Origin: Mycoplasma sp.
Lineage (GTDB): Bacteria > Bacillota_I > Bacilli_A > Mycoplasmatales > Metamycoplasmataceae
Reading direction: 5' to 3'
Assembly (NCBI GenBank): GCA_024244685.1
Contig: JAAEOJ010000057.1
Location: 24,730 to 88,729 of the forward strand
DNA length: 64,000 nucleotides
The notes under the pieces were generated by a model that worked only from the letters and a program-made list of their open reading frames with translations, was not told the origin of the DNA and did not search any database. Position numbers and translations under genes: made by a program. Numbering within the stretch: the stretch's first letter is position 1; each line of letters opens with the position of its first letter. Shown here piece by piece: positions 53,388 through 64,000 of this stretch.

Positions 53388-56200
53388 AATTTTTTAATTA
53401 AATATTTTCCTGTTAAAGATTTTGAATTTTTTGAAATTTGTTCTGGAGTTCCTGTTGCAATTACAGTTCCTCCATTAAATCCTCCTCCAGGCCCTAAATC
53501 TATAATATGATCAGCTGTTTTTATGACATCTAAATTATGTTCAATCAAAATAACTGAGTCTCCATTATCGATAATTTTATTCAATACTTTTAATAAGTTT
53601 TTTATGTCAAATGAATGCAATCCTGTTGTTGGTTCATCTAATACAAATAAAGTTTTACCGGTAGATTTTTTTTGTAAATAAGTTGCAAGTTTAATTCTTT
53701 GAGCTTCTCCACCTGAAAGTGTTGTTGCAGGTTGTCCTAATTTAATGTAATTTAATCCAACTTCAATTAAAATTTCAATTTTATCTTTTATCTTTTTAAA
53801 TTCTTTAAAAAAATCATAAGCTTCTGAAACTGTCATATCTAATATATTTGCAATTGTTTTTCCTTTAAATTTAATTTCTAAAGTTTCTTTATTAAATCTT
53901 TGCCCACTACAATGATTACATTCAATATAAACATCAGGAAGAAAATGCATTTCTACTTTAATTGAACCATCACCCTTACATTTATCACAACGACCACCTG
54001 GTACGTTAAATGAAAATCTACCTTTTTGATATCCTCTTTCTCTCGCTTCAGGAGAAAGGGTATATAAATTACGAATTTCATCTCAAATAGAAGTATAAGT
54101 TGCAGGATTAGACCTTGGTGTTCTTCCAATTGGAGATTGTGTTACTCTAATTATTTTATCTATATTTCCAAAACCTTTTATTTCTTTGTGTTTCCCAACT
54201 TTAATTTGTGAATCTCCAAGCCTTCTTGTTAATTCATTTGATAAAACTTGATTAACTAATGTTGATTTACCAGAACCTGATACACCTGTTACAACAACAA
54301 GTTTACCTAATGGAAATTTAACTGTTATATTTTTTAAATTATTTTCGGTAATACCAATGATTTCAATAAATTTATTGTTACCGCGCCTTCTTATTTTTGG
54401 TATTTCTATTTTATCTTTACCAGAAAGAAAGCGACCTGTTATTGAATTAGGGTTATCTGATATTTCTTTTGGAGTCCCTGTTGCAATTACATCGCCACCT
54501 TCAGAACCTGCTTTAGGTCCAATATCAATAACATAATCGGCTTCTCAAATAGTATCTTCGTCATGTTCAACAACAATTAAAGTATTACCTAAATTAACCA
54601 TTTTTTTTAATGTATCAATTAATTTATCATTATCAACTTGATGCAATCCAATTGAAGGTTCATCTAAAACATAAAGAACCCCTGTTAAATTAGAACCTAT
54701 TTGTGTAGCTAAACGAATTCGCTGTGATTCACCACCAGATAAAGTTTCTGCTTTCCTATCTAATGAAATATATGGAATTCCAACGTTAATAAGAAATCCT
54801 AGTCTTTCAAATAATTCATTAATGATTAACTTTGATACTTTTTCTTCTTCTTTTGAAATTTTGATGTTTAATATTTTTTCATATTCTTTATCAATAGGTA
54901 ATTTAGTAAATTCTTGAATATTAATTCCATCAATAATAACAGATTGAGCAAATTTATTTAATCTTGCACCTTTGCATGTTGGACATTTAATTTCAGTCAT
55001 ATATTGTTTATAATAAGATCTATTTGCATTAGAAGTAGTTTCTATATATCTACGTTCAATTAGTTGAGCAACTCCTTCAATATAGTCATTTTTTTTAAAT
55101 ATATTTCCATTTTTAGTTTTAATATTATATTGAATAGGTTTTTTTGATCCATATAAAATTATATTCATTTGTTCTTTATTTAAGTGTTCAATAGGAACTC
55201 CAGTATTAATATTGTAATAATTCATTAAAGCTTCAAATTGTTGTCATTCAACATTTTCTGACTCAATAAAATTTGCATAATAAATTATTCCACCTTCACT
55301 TATTGCAGCTCTTTTATTTGGAATTAATAAATCAGTATTTACTTTTAACATTTGCCCTAGACCTTTACAATCATCACACATACCAGAAGGTGAGTTAAAA
55401 GAAAATAATTTTGGTTCCATTTTAGGCATATTAAAATCACCTTCTGGACAAGAAAAATTTCTAGAGAATGAAGTAATTTCTTCTTCTGCAATAACTTCAA
55501 CAGTTCCATTAGATTGATTTAAAGCTATTTCAACAGCATCAGCAATTCTTGAGTAATTTTCTTTTTTTAAGTTAATACGATCAACAATAACTGAAATACT
55601 TTGTTTTTTTGTTTTAGAAAGTTTTAAAGTTTCATCAATTCTTTTAACTTCTCCATTTAAATAAATCCTAACAAATCCATCATTTTTCAATTCATCTAGA
55701 ATAAACAAGAAAGATCCAACTTGATTTTTGATTATTGGTGAAGCAATCATAAGATTAGTATTTTCTTTCATATTATAAATACTATTTAATATATCTTGAG
55801 TTCTTTGAGCGGATATTTCTTTTTTATGTTTAGGACAAAATGGTCTTCCTATACGAGCATATAACAATCTTAAGTAATCATAAATTTCAGTAACAGTACC
55901 TACTGTAGATCTAGGGTTACTATGTGTTGTTTTTTGTTCAATTGAAATAGCAGGTGATAATCCTTCTATAGATTCAACATCAGGTTTCTTAGAATTACCT
56001 AAAAATTGCCTTGCATATGAAGAAAGAGAATCTACATATCTTCTTCTACCTTCTTCATATATTGTATTAAAAGCTAAAGAAGATTTACCTGATCCAGAAA
56101 CACCAGTAAAAACAATAAGTTTATCTTTAGGAATTTTTACATTTATATTGTTGAGGTTATTTTCATTAGCACCTTTTACTTTTATAAAATTTTTATGCAT
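53375..56200 (-). CDS. uvrA: UvrABC system subunit A
   Basis: ABC-type ATPase that finds DNA damage for nucleotide excision repair. 941 residues, usual length. Seen: Walker [15 protein letters not shown], Zn fingers with [17 protein letters not shown] and CNHCSGQR, the ABC signatures [16 protein letters not shown] and [15 protein letters not shown], and [18 protein letters not shown] second P-loop. I chose the ATG at 56200, one base past the uvrB stop, over a TTG three codons upstream. Confidence 0.97.
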
Positions 56201-56201
56201 T

Positions 56202-58166
56202 TTAATCAACCCCTTCTTGAAGTTCTATAATTAAGTCTCTCATTTGTGCAGCTCTTTCAAAATCTAGTTCTTTTGAAGCTTTATGCATTTTTTCTCTTAA
56301 TTCAATAATCATATTTTCGCGAGCTAGTCTATTCTTGTTACCTTTTTTAATAATTTTTTTAGCTTCTGAATCACCAATATCTAATAATGGCTTAGGTATA
56401 TCTTTAATTATTGTTTGTGGTTTAATGTTATTTTTTTTATTATACGCTATTTGAATTTCCCTACGTCTTGTAGTTTCTTTCATAGCTTTTTTCATTGATT
56501 TAGAAATACTATCAGCATAAAATACAACACGGCCATTTGCATTTCTAGCTGCACGACCAGCAATTTGAATTAATGATTTGGAAGTACGCATAAAAGATTC
56601 GATATCAGCATCAAGTACAAGTATCAATGAAACTTCAGGTATATCAATACCTTCTCTCAAAAGATTAATACCGATAACAATATCATAAATACCTTTTCTT
56701 AATTTACGAAGAATCTCGCTTCTTTCAAATGTTTTCAATTCATTATGAATATAAGCCGCTTTAATCTTTCTTTCTTGGAAATAAGTTGTTAATTCTTCAG
56801 CTATTCTTATTGTTGTAGTAATAATAAAGGTTCTTTCTTTATTTTTTATTTGCTCTTTTACTCTATCAAAAATATTTTCTATTTGATTTTGTTTTGTTTG
56901 TATTTCTATTATTGGATCAACCAATCCTGTTGGTCTAATTATTTGTTCAACAACAACACCATGAGACTCATCAATTTCATACTCACTAGGTGTAGCTGAA
57001 ACATATATTTTTTGGTTTGGTATTTTTTTGAACTCCTCAAAATTTAATGGTCTATTATCCATAGCTGAAGGTAATCTAAAACCATATTCTACTAACGTTT
57101 TTTTTCTAGAAAAATCAGCTTTAAACATACCTTTGACTTGAGGAATCATAATATGAGACTCATCAATTATAACAAGAGTCTCTTTAGGTATATAATCAAA
57201 AATTGTATATGGAGTTTGACCAGGCTCTCTTTCATCCATATATCTTGCATAATTTTCAATTCCTGAACAAATACCAAATTCTTCTAATTGAACTATATCT
57301 TGAGATACCCTGTCTTTTAATCTTTGATATTCTAATAACTTACCTTCTTTTTTTAATTCTTTTAGTCTAATTTCTAATTCTTTTTGAATTTTTGGGATAG
57401 CTTTTTGAATTGTCTCTTTTTTTGTTGTATAAGCATCAGCAGGAAAAAGTATAAAAGAATTAATTTCTTTAATAAATTTTCTAGTTACTGTTTGTATTTG
57501 ATCTATTCTTTCTATTTCATCTCCAAATAGTTCTATTTTATAAATATATTCATTTGTTCATCCTGGGCTAATTTCTATATTATCCCCTTTGGCCATAAAT
57601 GTGCCTGGAATTCTATCAATATTATTTCTTTTATAATTACGAGCAACCAAGTTTTTTAAAAATTGTTGTCTATTTAAAACTTTACCTTTTTTAATTTCAT
57701 AAAAAGTTGATTGATATTCTTGAGGATTAAGGGCGCCATATATTGATGCAACAGAAGCTACAACAATTGTATTGCTGTCACTTAGTAACCTATTAAGTGA
57801 AGACATACGCATAGAATCAAGGTCCATATTTGATTTTGATGTCTTATCAATAAAAGTATCTGAACTAGGCATATATGCCTCTGGTCTATAATAATCAAAA
57901 TGAGATACAAAATATTCGACATTATCTTTAGGAAAGAAACTTTGGAACTCAGCATATAATTGAGCAGCTAAAGTTTTATTATGAGAAAGAATCAAGGCTG
58001 GTCTTTGTGTTTGTTGCAATACATTTGCTATAGTAAATGTTTTTCCTGATCCAGTTACACCAAGTAAAACCTGTGAATCTACATTATTTTCAATGCCATT
58101 AACTAATTTTTCAATCGCTTTTATTTGATCTCCAGCTGGTTTAAACTTAGATTTCATATTTAGCAT
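56202..58166 (-). CDS. uvrB: UvrABC system subunit B
   Basis: Helicase-like damage verifier. 654 residues. Seen: Walker A LLGVTGSGKTFTIAN, the beta-hairpin region FVSHFDYYRPEAYMPSSDTFI, VIIDESHIMIPQ (DEAD-like box), FRLPSAMDNRPL, GINLLREGIDIPEVSL, RAARNANGRVVFYAD and the C-terminal UVR domain (ELREKMHKASKELDFERAAQMRD). AGGAGG precedes the ATG at 58166. Confidence 0.97.
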
Positions 58167-58207
58167 ATATTCCTCCTTTATCTTTTAAATGAATATTTTA
58201 TCATATT

Positions 58208-59887
58208 TTACTTATATACTTTTTTAATGTTAATAGCTGTTTTCTTAGGAACAATCTTTTCAAGTTGCTCTATTGTGGCATTATATATCGCTGAATAACT
58301 AGAGAAGTGACTTAAAAGTTTTTCGGCTGTTTTAGTTCCAACTCCTTCTATTTGAGATAAAGTACCTTCCAAAGTACCTTTTAAAGATCTTGATCTTAGT
58401 TGTTGTTTTGCAAATCTGTCTACTTCTTCTTGAACTCCTCTCAAAAAATTTAATAAGTGTCTATCTTCTATTTCTATTTGTAATCCATTTTCATCTACAA
58501 TAGCTCTTGTTATATGTTTATCATTTTTAACTAAACCAATAATTTTTAAATTAATATCCAAAGATTTTAAAACTTTTTTTACCTCATTTACTTGTGCTAA
58601 ACCACCATCTACAAATAAAATGTCTGGGATTAAGTTTAATTTTGTTTTGTCAAAATATCTTAATATAGTTTGTTTCATATAATCTACATCAGATTTTCTT
58701 GAACCTACTTCTAAATTAAATTTTCTATAATTTGATTTATCTTTAATACCATTTTTATAAAAAATCATTGCTGAAACTGGATTTTTGTTAGCTATATTTG
58801 AACAATCAATCATTGCGATTGTGTTAGGTATTTCAATATTTAATAATTTACCTAATTTAGTTATAGCTCCAATACTCAACTCATATTTTAATTTGTGTTC
58901 ATGGAGTTTTTTGTCTTTATTATCTTCTGAATTTTTAGTTGCTAAATTAAGAACTTCTTTTAAAATCCCTTTTTTAGGGTTTATTACATTAGTATCTATA
59001 TCTAATTTTTCAACAATTTTATTAGATATTAATATTTGATATGGTAATGGATGTTGTTCATAAAATCTATTTATAAATTCATTTATTGTTTCATCTACTG
59101 AATTAACTATATCTACTGAGTGATTTTGAATTGATAACAAATCACCGCTTCTATAAAATAAAATTGAAATAAAACAAATATCATTAGTTAAATCAACTCC
59201 ATATACATCAACATTTTTAGTTTCATTGATGCTTACTGATTGTTTTTCTTGATTAAATATTTTAATAGCAAAAATCATTTTTTTATATTCTTGTGCAAGC
59301 TCAAACATTTCGATGGATGATGCATACATCATTTTTTCTTCTAATTTTTTTATTAGTTTTCTATTTTCCTGAGTAAATATTTTTTTTACTTCTTCATATT
59401 TTTCTCTTCAAAAATTTTTATCATTTGATTTTATTGGTAAACCATCTTTATATAAACCAACTCTTTCAGCTAAATGAAGTAATGATTTATAGTTATTACC
59501 GACAGGAAAGGGACCAAAGTAAAATGCTTTATCTTTAGAAGTTTTTCTAACTACAGATATTTTTAAGTCTTTACCTAATTTAACTTTTATATAAGGGTAT
59601 CTTTTATCATCTAAAAGTTGAATATTATAAATAGGTTTATATTCTTTAATTAAATTTCGTTCAAGTATAAAAGCCTCTTTATTATTATTTGTAATTAAAT
59701 ATTCTAATTTTGTAGCTTCTTTCATCATTTTTATAGTTTTGAATGAATTAATGCTACCATTTTTATATTGTGTAATTCTAGATTTTAAGTTTTTAGATTT
59801 ACCTATATAAATTACTTTATTATATTTATTTTTAAATTTATATATTCCTGGTTGATTAGGAATATCTTTAAAATTAATTTTAATCAT
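58208..59887 (-). CDS. uvrC: UvrABC system subunit C
   Basis: Dual-incision endonuclease. 559 residues, a little short. Seen: GIY-YIG nuclease (GIYKFKNKYNKVIYIGKSKNLKSRI, quoted in parts: GIYKFKN and VIYIGKSKNLKSRI, residues 14-38), UVR domain, RNase H-like C-terminal nuclease with FVDGGLAQVNEV, and the tandem HhH end LSQIEGVGTKTAEKLL. First of uvrC-uvrB-uvrA on one strand; it has a leaderless-type promoter and follows a WYL-type regulator. Confidence 0.96.
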
Positions 59888-59893
59888 AAAGAT

Positions 59894-59899
59894 ATTATA
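59894..59899 (-). promoter_or_regulatory. -10 box, leaderless type (uvrC)
   Basis: TATAAT, six bases, then the uvrC ATG at 59887; no Shine-Dalgarno. It lies in the 49-base gap after the WYL-type regulator gene. Confidence 0.6.
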
Positions 59900-59936
59900 A
59901 CAACCATAATATTTTTTGTTTTATAATTAAAAATAA

Positions 59937-60932
59937 TTATATTTTTTTTATATTTTCAACTTTTTCATTTCATTTCTCAATAATTGTGGAATCTGCTTTT
60001 ATTACTTCAACTAAACCAATAACTCTAAATAAAAAAGTCATAAGTTTATAATGTTCATAACTAGATACTTTTACTATATTACTTTTTTTATTTATATTAA
60101 ATTTACATCCATGAACTCAAAGTTCAATAACTTGATAAGCTAATTCATCTTTTATTTTAATTGTTACCTCTTGTCTTTTTCTATCATAAATTGAAGATTT
60201 ATCTTTATTTATAGATGAATTAAAACTTGGCTCAAACTTTCTTTGGAATTTTTTATCAAGTTCTTCAAAAGATTCGATATTTCTTATATTAATAAAAATA
60301 GGTTTAAATTCTTTTGGTTTTGTACAAACTAAGAAAGATTCATCTAAATCATGTATTAATCTAATTGGTTTTAAAATCATTTTTTTAGCGTCAATTTTAT
60401 ATCTTTTATACTTAAAAACAATTGAAGAATAATGATTATTTTTAGTTGCTAATTTTATTTTCTTAACTAATTCTGAATTAACTATTTCTTTTCTATTTCC
60501 CAAATAGTGTTCATGATCATGTTCATAAAAATTATTTTTAGAATATAAAATTCCTTTTGCTTGTTCAAGATCTTTTTTATAATAATAAGTCTCAGATATT
60601 TCAGCTCTTTCTAGAGAATCATTAATTGCGTTTAAAGTATCAGTATTAAAGCCAGAAGTGTAAAGTCTTCTCATTCTTTCTCTTGCTTGCTCTGTTATTA
60701 TTCATCCACCATCTTTTCCGGGGATACTTTTTATATCTTGTATTTGTAAACCATCACTTTCAAAAACTATTTTTGATATTTCTCTTAAATATTCTAAAAC
60801 ACTTCTTTTATTTATTTCTTTTTCTAAATCAAATTTATTATTTAAATATAAAGTTATTTCTTTTGCTGATTTTGGTAATTTTGAAGCAGATAAATATGTA
60901 AGTATTTCAATTCCAACTCTAATTTTTTTCAT
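59937..60932 (-). CDS. WYL-domain transcriptional regulator
   Basis: 331 residues with two UGA codons. Seen: N-terminal winged HTH (about 1-80; LPKSAKEITLYLNNKFD, NKRSVLEYLREIS, then GKDGGWIIT, matching the GGY turn of WYL regulators), a WYL-like middle (about 165-250; KKMILKPIRLIHDLDESFLVCT, INIRNIESFEELDKKF) and a WCX-like C-terminus ending IIEKWNEKVENI. The W-Y-L triplet itself is replaced. WYL proteins often sense ssDNA or nucleotides; some (PafBC, DriD) run DNA-damage responses. It lies 49 bases upstream of uvrC. Confidence 0.75.
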
Positions 60933-60942
60933 GTCATTATAA

Positions 60943-60948
60943 ATTATA
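60943..60948 (-). promoter_or_regulatory. Possible -10 box of the WYL-type gene
   Basis: TATAAT 10 bases before the ATG at 60932 (another TATAAT is only three bases away, too near to be used). Confidence 0.35.
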
Positions 60949-61064
60949 TCTTATATTAAAATCAAAAAATTAAATAAAAATTGAACTTTAAATTAATTTT
61001 TTAATTTATTAAATTAAGATATAATAATTATGATTATTTAAAAAATATTAAAGGAGTTAAAAAT

Positions 61065-61943
61065 ATGAAGAAAATATTTAAAATTAAAAAATTTAATAAA
61101 TATTATTTTATTGGTTCTATTATAGCTTTTGCTTTTATAATTATGTTAATAGTAACAGAATCTGCACCTTCATTGAATTGAACTATAAAAAATGAAATGA
61201 AAACTGGCGATTGAGCGCCCCATGATCCGGGTTTAAAATATCCTGTTGAGCACACAAATTGAATTACACCATTTTATTTTACATTTCAAAGTAATATATT
61301 AGTATTTGTATTGTTTATATTAAAGTCTTTTGGTATTTTAGAAATAAAAACAAAGGAATCTCACAAAAAATATCAAATTATTACAACAATTAATATAACA
61401 ATTACAATGATTTTATATTGAACTTTATTAGGTCCTGTATCTTCAATCTGAACACATGGAGGAATAGAAAGTATTTTAAAAATAATAGCAACATTAGGGG
61501 TTCACTTATTAATTCCAATAATGATGTTAATATCATTTCACTTTGATAAACTTAAAAAAGGAGAAAATGGCGTTGTTTTAAGTTATACAAATATTTTATT
61601 AACTTTAATTTATCCTATTATTTGAATTATTATTTCAATTTCTCTTTATTACATAACAAGAAAAATACATCATTTTAGTCCGGAAGCATTGAATAATGGA
61701 AAATGGTGATTAAAGCCTGTTGATAGTAAAGTTAGACATAATCCAGATTGGGATATAAAATTTGGTGTAGCTGTTTATTTCTTCTTATCATTTGATTTAT
61801 TAGCTGTATATATTCCTATTTTAGCTATATTAACAATAGCAATTATATTTGTTTTGATTTCTTTATTATTTTTAGCTATTTCAAAACCAGATTCAAAATT
61901 AAATAATTTATTTAGAAAAAAAGATAAAAAAATAACAACTTAA
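61065..61943 (+). CDS. Mollicute membrane protein (DUF1600/Pr6Pr-like)
   Basis: 292 residues through many UGA Trp codons. Seen: seven hydrophobic segments, with WITPFYFTFQSNILVFVLFI, IWTHGGIESILKII, LGVHLLIPIMMLISF and LTLIYPIIWIII. The F-T-x-Q-S-N and H-L-x-x-P features resemble DUF1600/Pr6Pr-type membrane proteins, but I cannot be sure of the family. Function unknown. AAGGAG precedes the ATG. The next gene on the same strand encodes a smaller relative. Confidence 0.55.
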
Positions 61944-61977
61944 ATTGTTATTTTTTTTATATATTTAAAATTTTTGA

Positions 61978-61983
61978 TAAAAT
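61978..61983 (+). promoter_or_regulatory. -10 box, leaderless type (gene at 61990)
   Basis: TAAAAT, six bases, then the ATG at 61990; no Shine-Dalgarno. Confidence 0.45.
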
Positions 61984-61989
61984 AAATTT

Positions 61990-62754
61990 ATGAAAGATCA
62001 AGCATTAAAAAATAAAAAAATATTAATTTTTGAATCATTTTATTTATTATTTTCTTATATTTTTATAATATGGAATATTAGTTTATTAATTTATTTTGAT
62101 AATAATGGATATTATGTAAGTACAAAAATTAAAAATTGTACAACAAATATAGGGTGAATGTTTACTCAGTTTACTTGATGAACAAATATTTTAATAACAA
62201 TATTACAAACTATTAGAATAATAATAAGGAATAAAAAAATTAATAATAAATTATTATTAAAATTATTGGGTAGAGATTGATATACTAATTGAGTTACTTA
62301 TATTTCAATAGTTGGAACATTATTTTTTGCTGGAGCTTTGAGTGTAGTTGTTAAAAATTATATTCATGGTTCTACACACCCAAAAAATTCGTTACCTACA
62401 GTTTTATTTGCACAAAGAATTATTATAACTATTTTTGTTCATTTAGTTAATCCTTCTGTTTATATAATTGTATTAACTATAATTATTAAGGAAGGTTTAT
62501 TGCGTTATAAAAAAGAAGAGTTGGAATTTAAGAAAATAGTTAAAAAAGTTTGTTTTGGTATGATATATCCAACAATTTATATAATTTTCTATATTGTTTT
62601 TGCGCTTTTAAAATACGATCCTTATCCAATTTCTCAATTAAAGGAAGGTAAAGGTATTTGAGTAGGTCCATTTGTTTTTATTGTATTTGTAATTTGATTA
62701 TCTTCAACTTGAGCTATTATACGTCACAAAAATTTAAAAAGAATTAGTAATTAA
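61990..62754 (+). CDS. Membrane protein related to the preceding gene
   Basis: 254 residues with several UGA codons. Seen: six hydrophobic segments with WMFTQFTWWTNILI, IITIFVHLVNPSVYIIVLTI and CFGMIYPTIYIIFYIVF, which line up in order with FTFQSNILV, LGVHLLIPIMML and LTLIYPIIW of the protein at 61065. They are probably old paralogues. Function unknown. Confidence 0.55.
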
Positions 62755-62774
62755 ATTCTTTTTTTAAATATATT

Positions 62775-62806
62775 AAAAAATTTAATTAATTAATTAAATT
62801 TTTTTT
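62775..62806 (+). terminator. Terminator after the gene at 61990
   Basis: A perfect palindrome of two 15-base arms (AAAAAATTTAATTAA and its complement) and further T residues, 20 bases after the stop. Confidence 0.7.
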
Positions 62807-62919
62807 ATAGCTAGGGATTTAGAAATAATTTTCAGATAAATTAAACAGATAGAAAAAGAACTTATAAATTTCTTAAAAAAATTATTCAAAGATAAGATTT
62901 GTATAACCTTGTTATACTT

Positions 62920-62977
62920 TAATATTTAGGTTTTTACATTTGTGCTAATATTTGGGTTTTTGCATTTATGTTATAAT
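62920..62977 (+). repeat. 26-bp tandem repeat ending in the lipoprotein -10 box
   Basis: Two head-to-tail copies, 62920-62945 and 62946-62971 (TAATATTTAGGTTTTTACAT and TAATATTTGGGTTTTTGCAT at their starts), about four mismatches, followed at once by TATAAT (62972-62977). They fill the -35 region of the lipoprotein promoter. The remaining 110 bases upstream (62807-62919) show nothing I can name. Confidence 0.75.
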
Positions 62978-63001
62978 TTTAAAATATAGAATAATTAAAT
63001 T

Positions 63002-64000
63002 ATGAAAAAATATAAATTAAAAAAAATAACTCTTATTTCAGCTTTTATTACAGTTACAGCATCTGTTGTAACTGTTGTTTCTTGTGATTTGGTTGCAAAA
63101 AATAAAAAAAATATAAGTGTTAAAGATAATCATAAAGACGAAAGAAAAAGTGGCGGAGATAGAGGTGGCAGAGATAGAGGTAATTCTAATGGTAAACATA
63201 TTATTACACATAATATAAAAATTAATTTACCTTCGTATGATGATGTAAAAAAACAAATTAATATTAGAGGTAAAAATGGTGCGGGTATTTATGATAAGCC
63301 TAAGTTTGAACATATAAAGGTTTATACTTCAAAACCTTCAGGTCAATTAAGTAATGGTGATGTTTTAAATATTAAATTAAAACCAGAAAGTGGTTATGTT
63401 TGAAGTGATTTAAATAATAATGATTTTAGAAATATAAATATTTTAATTGATAAACTTGATAAACTTAATATCGATAAACCTACTAAAAGTATTATAAAAC
63501 CAATGCTTAACATTAGTGGTAAAAATGGAATAGGTATTTATCATATGCCAACTATTAAAGGAGTTGATGTAAAACTTGTTTCTGGAGAAACTTCAGGTAG
63601 TTTAAGTAATGGTGATATTTTAACTTTTGAATTTACATTGAAAAATGGTTATGTTTGAAGTGATGGTAGTCGTGGGGTTGTAAATGTTGAAGTTGAAGTT
63701 GATGGTCTTGGAAAAGCGGACGCAAAAATCCATGCACCTAAATCAAGTTCTATAAAATCAATGCTTAATATTAGCGGTCATAATAGATCAGGTACTTATG
63801 ATATGCCTTCATTTAATGGAGCGGATGTTACTCTTGTTAGTGGAAACAAATCAGGGCATTTAAGTAATGGTGATGTTTTAATTTTTAAATTTACATTGAA
63901 AAATGGTTTTGTTTGAAGTGATGGTAGTCGTGGAGAAGTAAGTGTTAAAGTTAAAGTTGACGGCCTTAAAACAGATACTCAGATTGCAAAACCTACAGAA
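63002..64000 (+). CDS. Surface lipoprotein with tandem repeats (cut by window end)
   Basis: 333 residues visible; no stop before the window end. Seen: a lipoprotein signal peptide with lipobox VVSC (lipidated Cys28; Lgt is encoded in this window), a short Gly/Arg/Asp-rich linker (GGDRGGRDRGNSNG), then three in-frame repeats of 83-86 residues starting near 86, 169 and 255. Each repeat has N-x-SG-x-N near its start, LSNGD and a G(Y/F)VWSDGSRG-type motif (the first copy is diverged). Repeats two and three are nearly identical in places at DNA level. Likely an outer-surface variable lipoprotein; the exact family is unknown. No Shine-Dalgarno; the -10 box is 24 bases upstream. Confidence 0.75.

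Noticed and set aside
62755..62919. Origin of replication or DnaA boxes in the AT-rich gap before the lipoprotein.
   Set aside because: No cluster of TTATCCACA-like sequences; the palindrome at its start is a terminator.

Overview
The window is a stretch of a mollicute (mycoplasma/spiroplasma-type) chromosome. It is very AT-rich and uses genetic code 4: dozens of conserved genes (infB, polC, gatA, ligA, ptsI, lgt, secA, uvrABC and others) only read through if UGA is tryptophan, while every stop that I resolved is TAA or, in four genes (rnr, secA, lgt and the CaCA exchanger), TAG. There are no ribosomal RNA genes, insertion sequences, prophage or CRISPR arrays. I cannot place the genus. The tmRNA tag ending LAFA and the gene content are typical of Mollicutes, but do not settle which order.

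Layout: a YhgE/Pip-like membrane protein, ffh and an unknown membrane gene (1-3.5 kb, minus); rpsO and rpsP-trmD-rplS (3.6-5.4 kb, plus); a long minus-strand translation and replication block, read from its upstream end, of polC, rimP-nusA-ylxR-infB-rbfA-truB-ribF, with pyrH-frr and cdsA just upstream (5.4-18 kb); ftsY-ylxM (18-19.5 kb); ligA-gatC-gatA-gatB-yihY (19.5-25.6 kb); an RluA-family pseudouridine synthase, tRNA-Gly, ptsH-ptsI, cardiolipin synthase and tRNA-Ser (25.6-30.4 kb); a three-gene unit made of a GGDEF/EAL relic protein, a diadenylate cyclase and mgtE (30.4-34.4 kb); tmRNA, smpB, rnr, secG and a Na+/Ca2+-exchanger-like gene (34.4-38.7 kb); hprK-lgt-trxB-whiA, secA, tig, a DUF3196-like gene, tRNA-Arg and a CvpA-like gene (38.7-48.4 kb); prmC, tRNA-Trp, mutM and a Sua5-type gene (48.4-50.7 kb); a cellobiose-type PTS IIC with two small membrane proteins (50.9-53.3 kb); uvrC-uvrB-uvrA behind a WYL-type regulator (53.4-60.9 kb); and finally a more lineage-specific end with two related membrane proteins and the start of a repeat-bearing surface lipoprotein (61-64 kb).

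Most genes serve gene expression (ribosome assembly, initiation, recycling, tmRNA rescue, glutaminyl/asparaginyl-tRNA amidation), protein targeting (Ffh, FtsY, SecA, SecG, trigger factor, Lgt), sugar uptake with its control (HPr, enzyme I, HPr kinase, IIC) and DNA repair (UvrABC, LigA, MutM).

The most interesting signals are: (i) thirteen genes whose start codon lies exactly six bases after a TATAAT-like box with no Shine-Dalgarno, which predicts strictly leaderless mRNAs; (ii) a degenerate GGDEF-EAL membrane protein five bases upstream of the c-di-AMP synthase gene; (iii) a WYL regulator directly upstream of the complete uvrCBA set; (iv) a lipoprotein with in-frame tandem repeats behind a promoter that itself carries a tandem repeat, plus a second, perfect 17-bp promoter duplication at ptsH; and (v) frequent overlap of stop codons with terminator hairpins.
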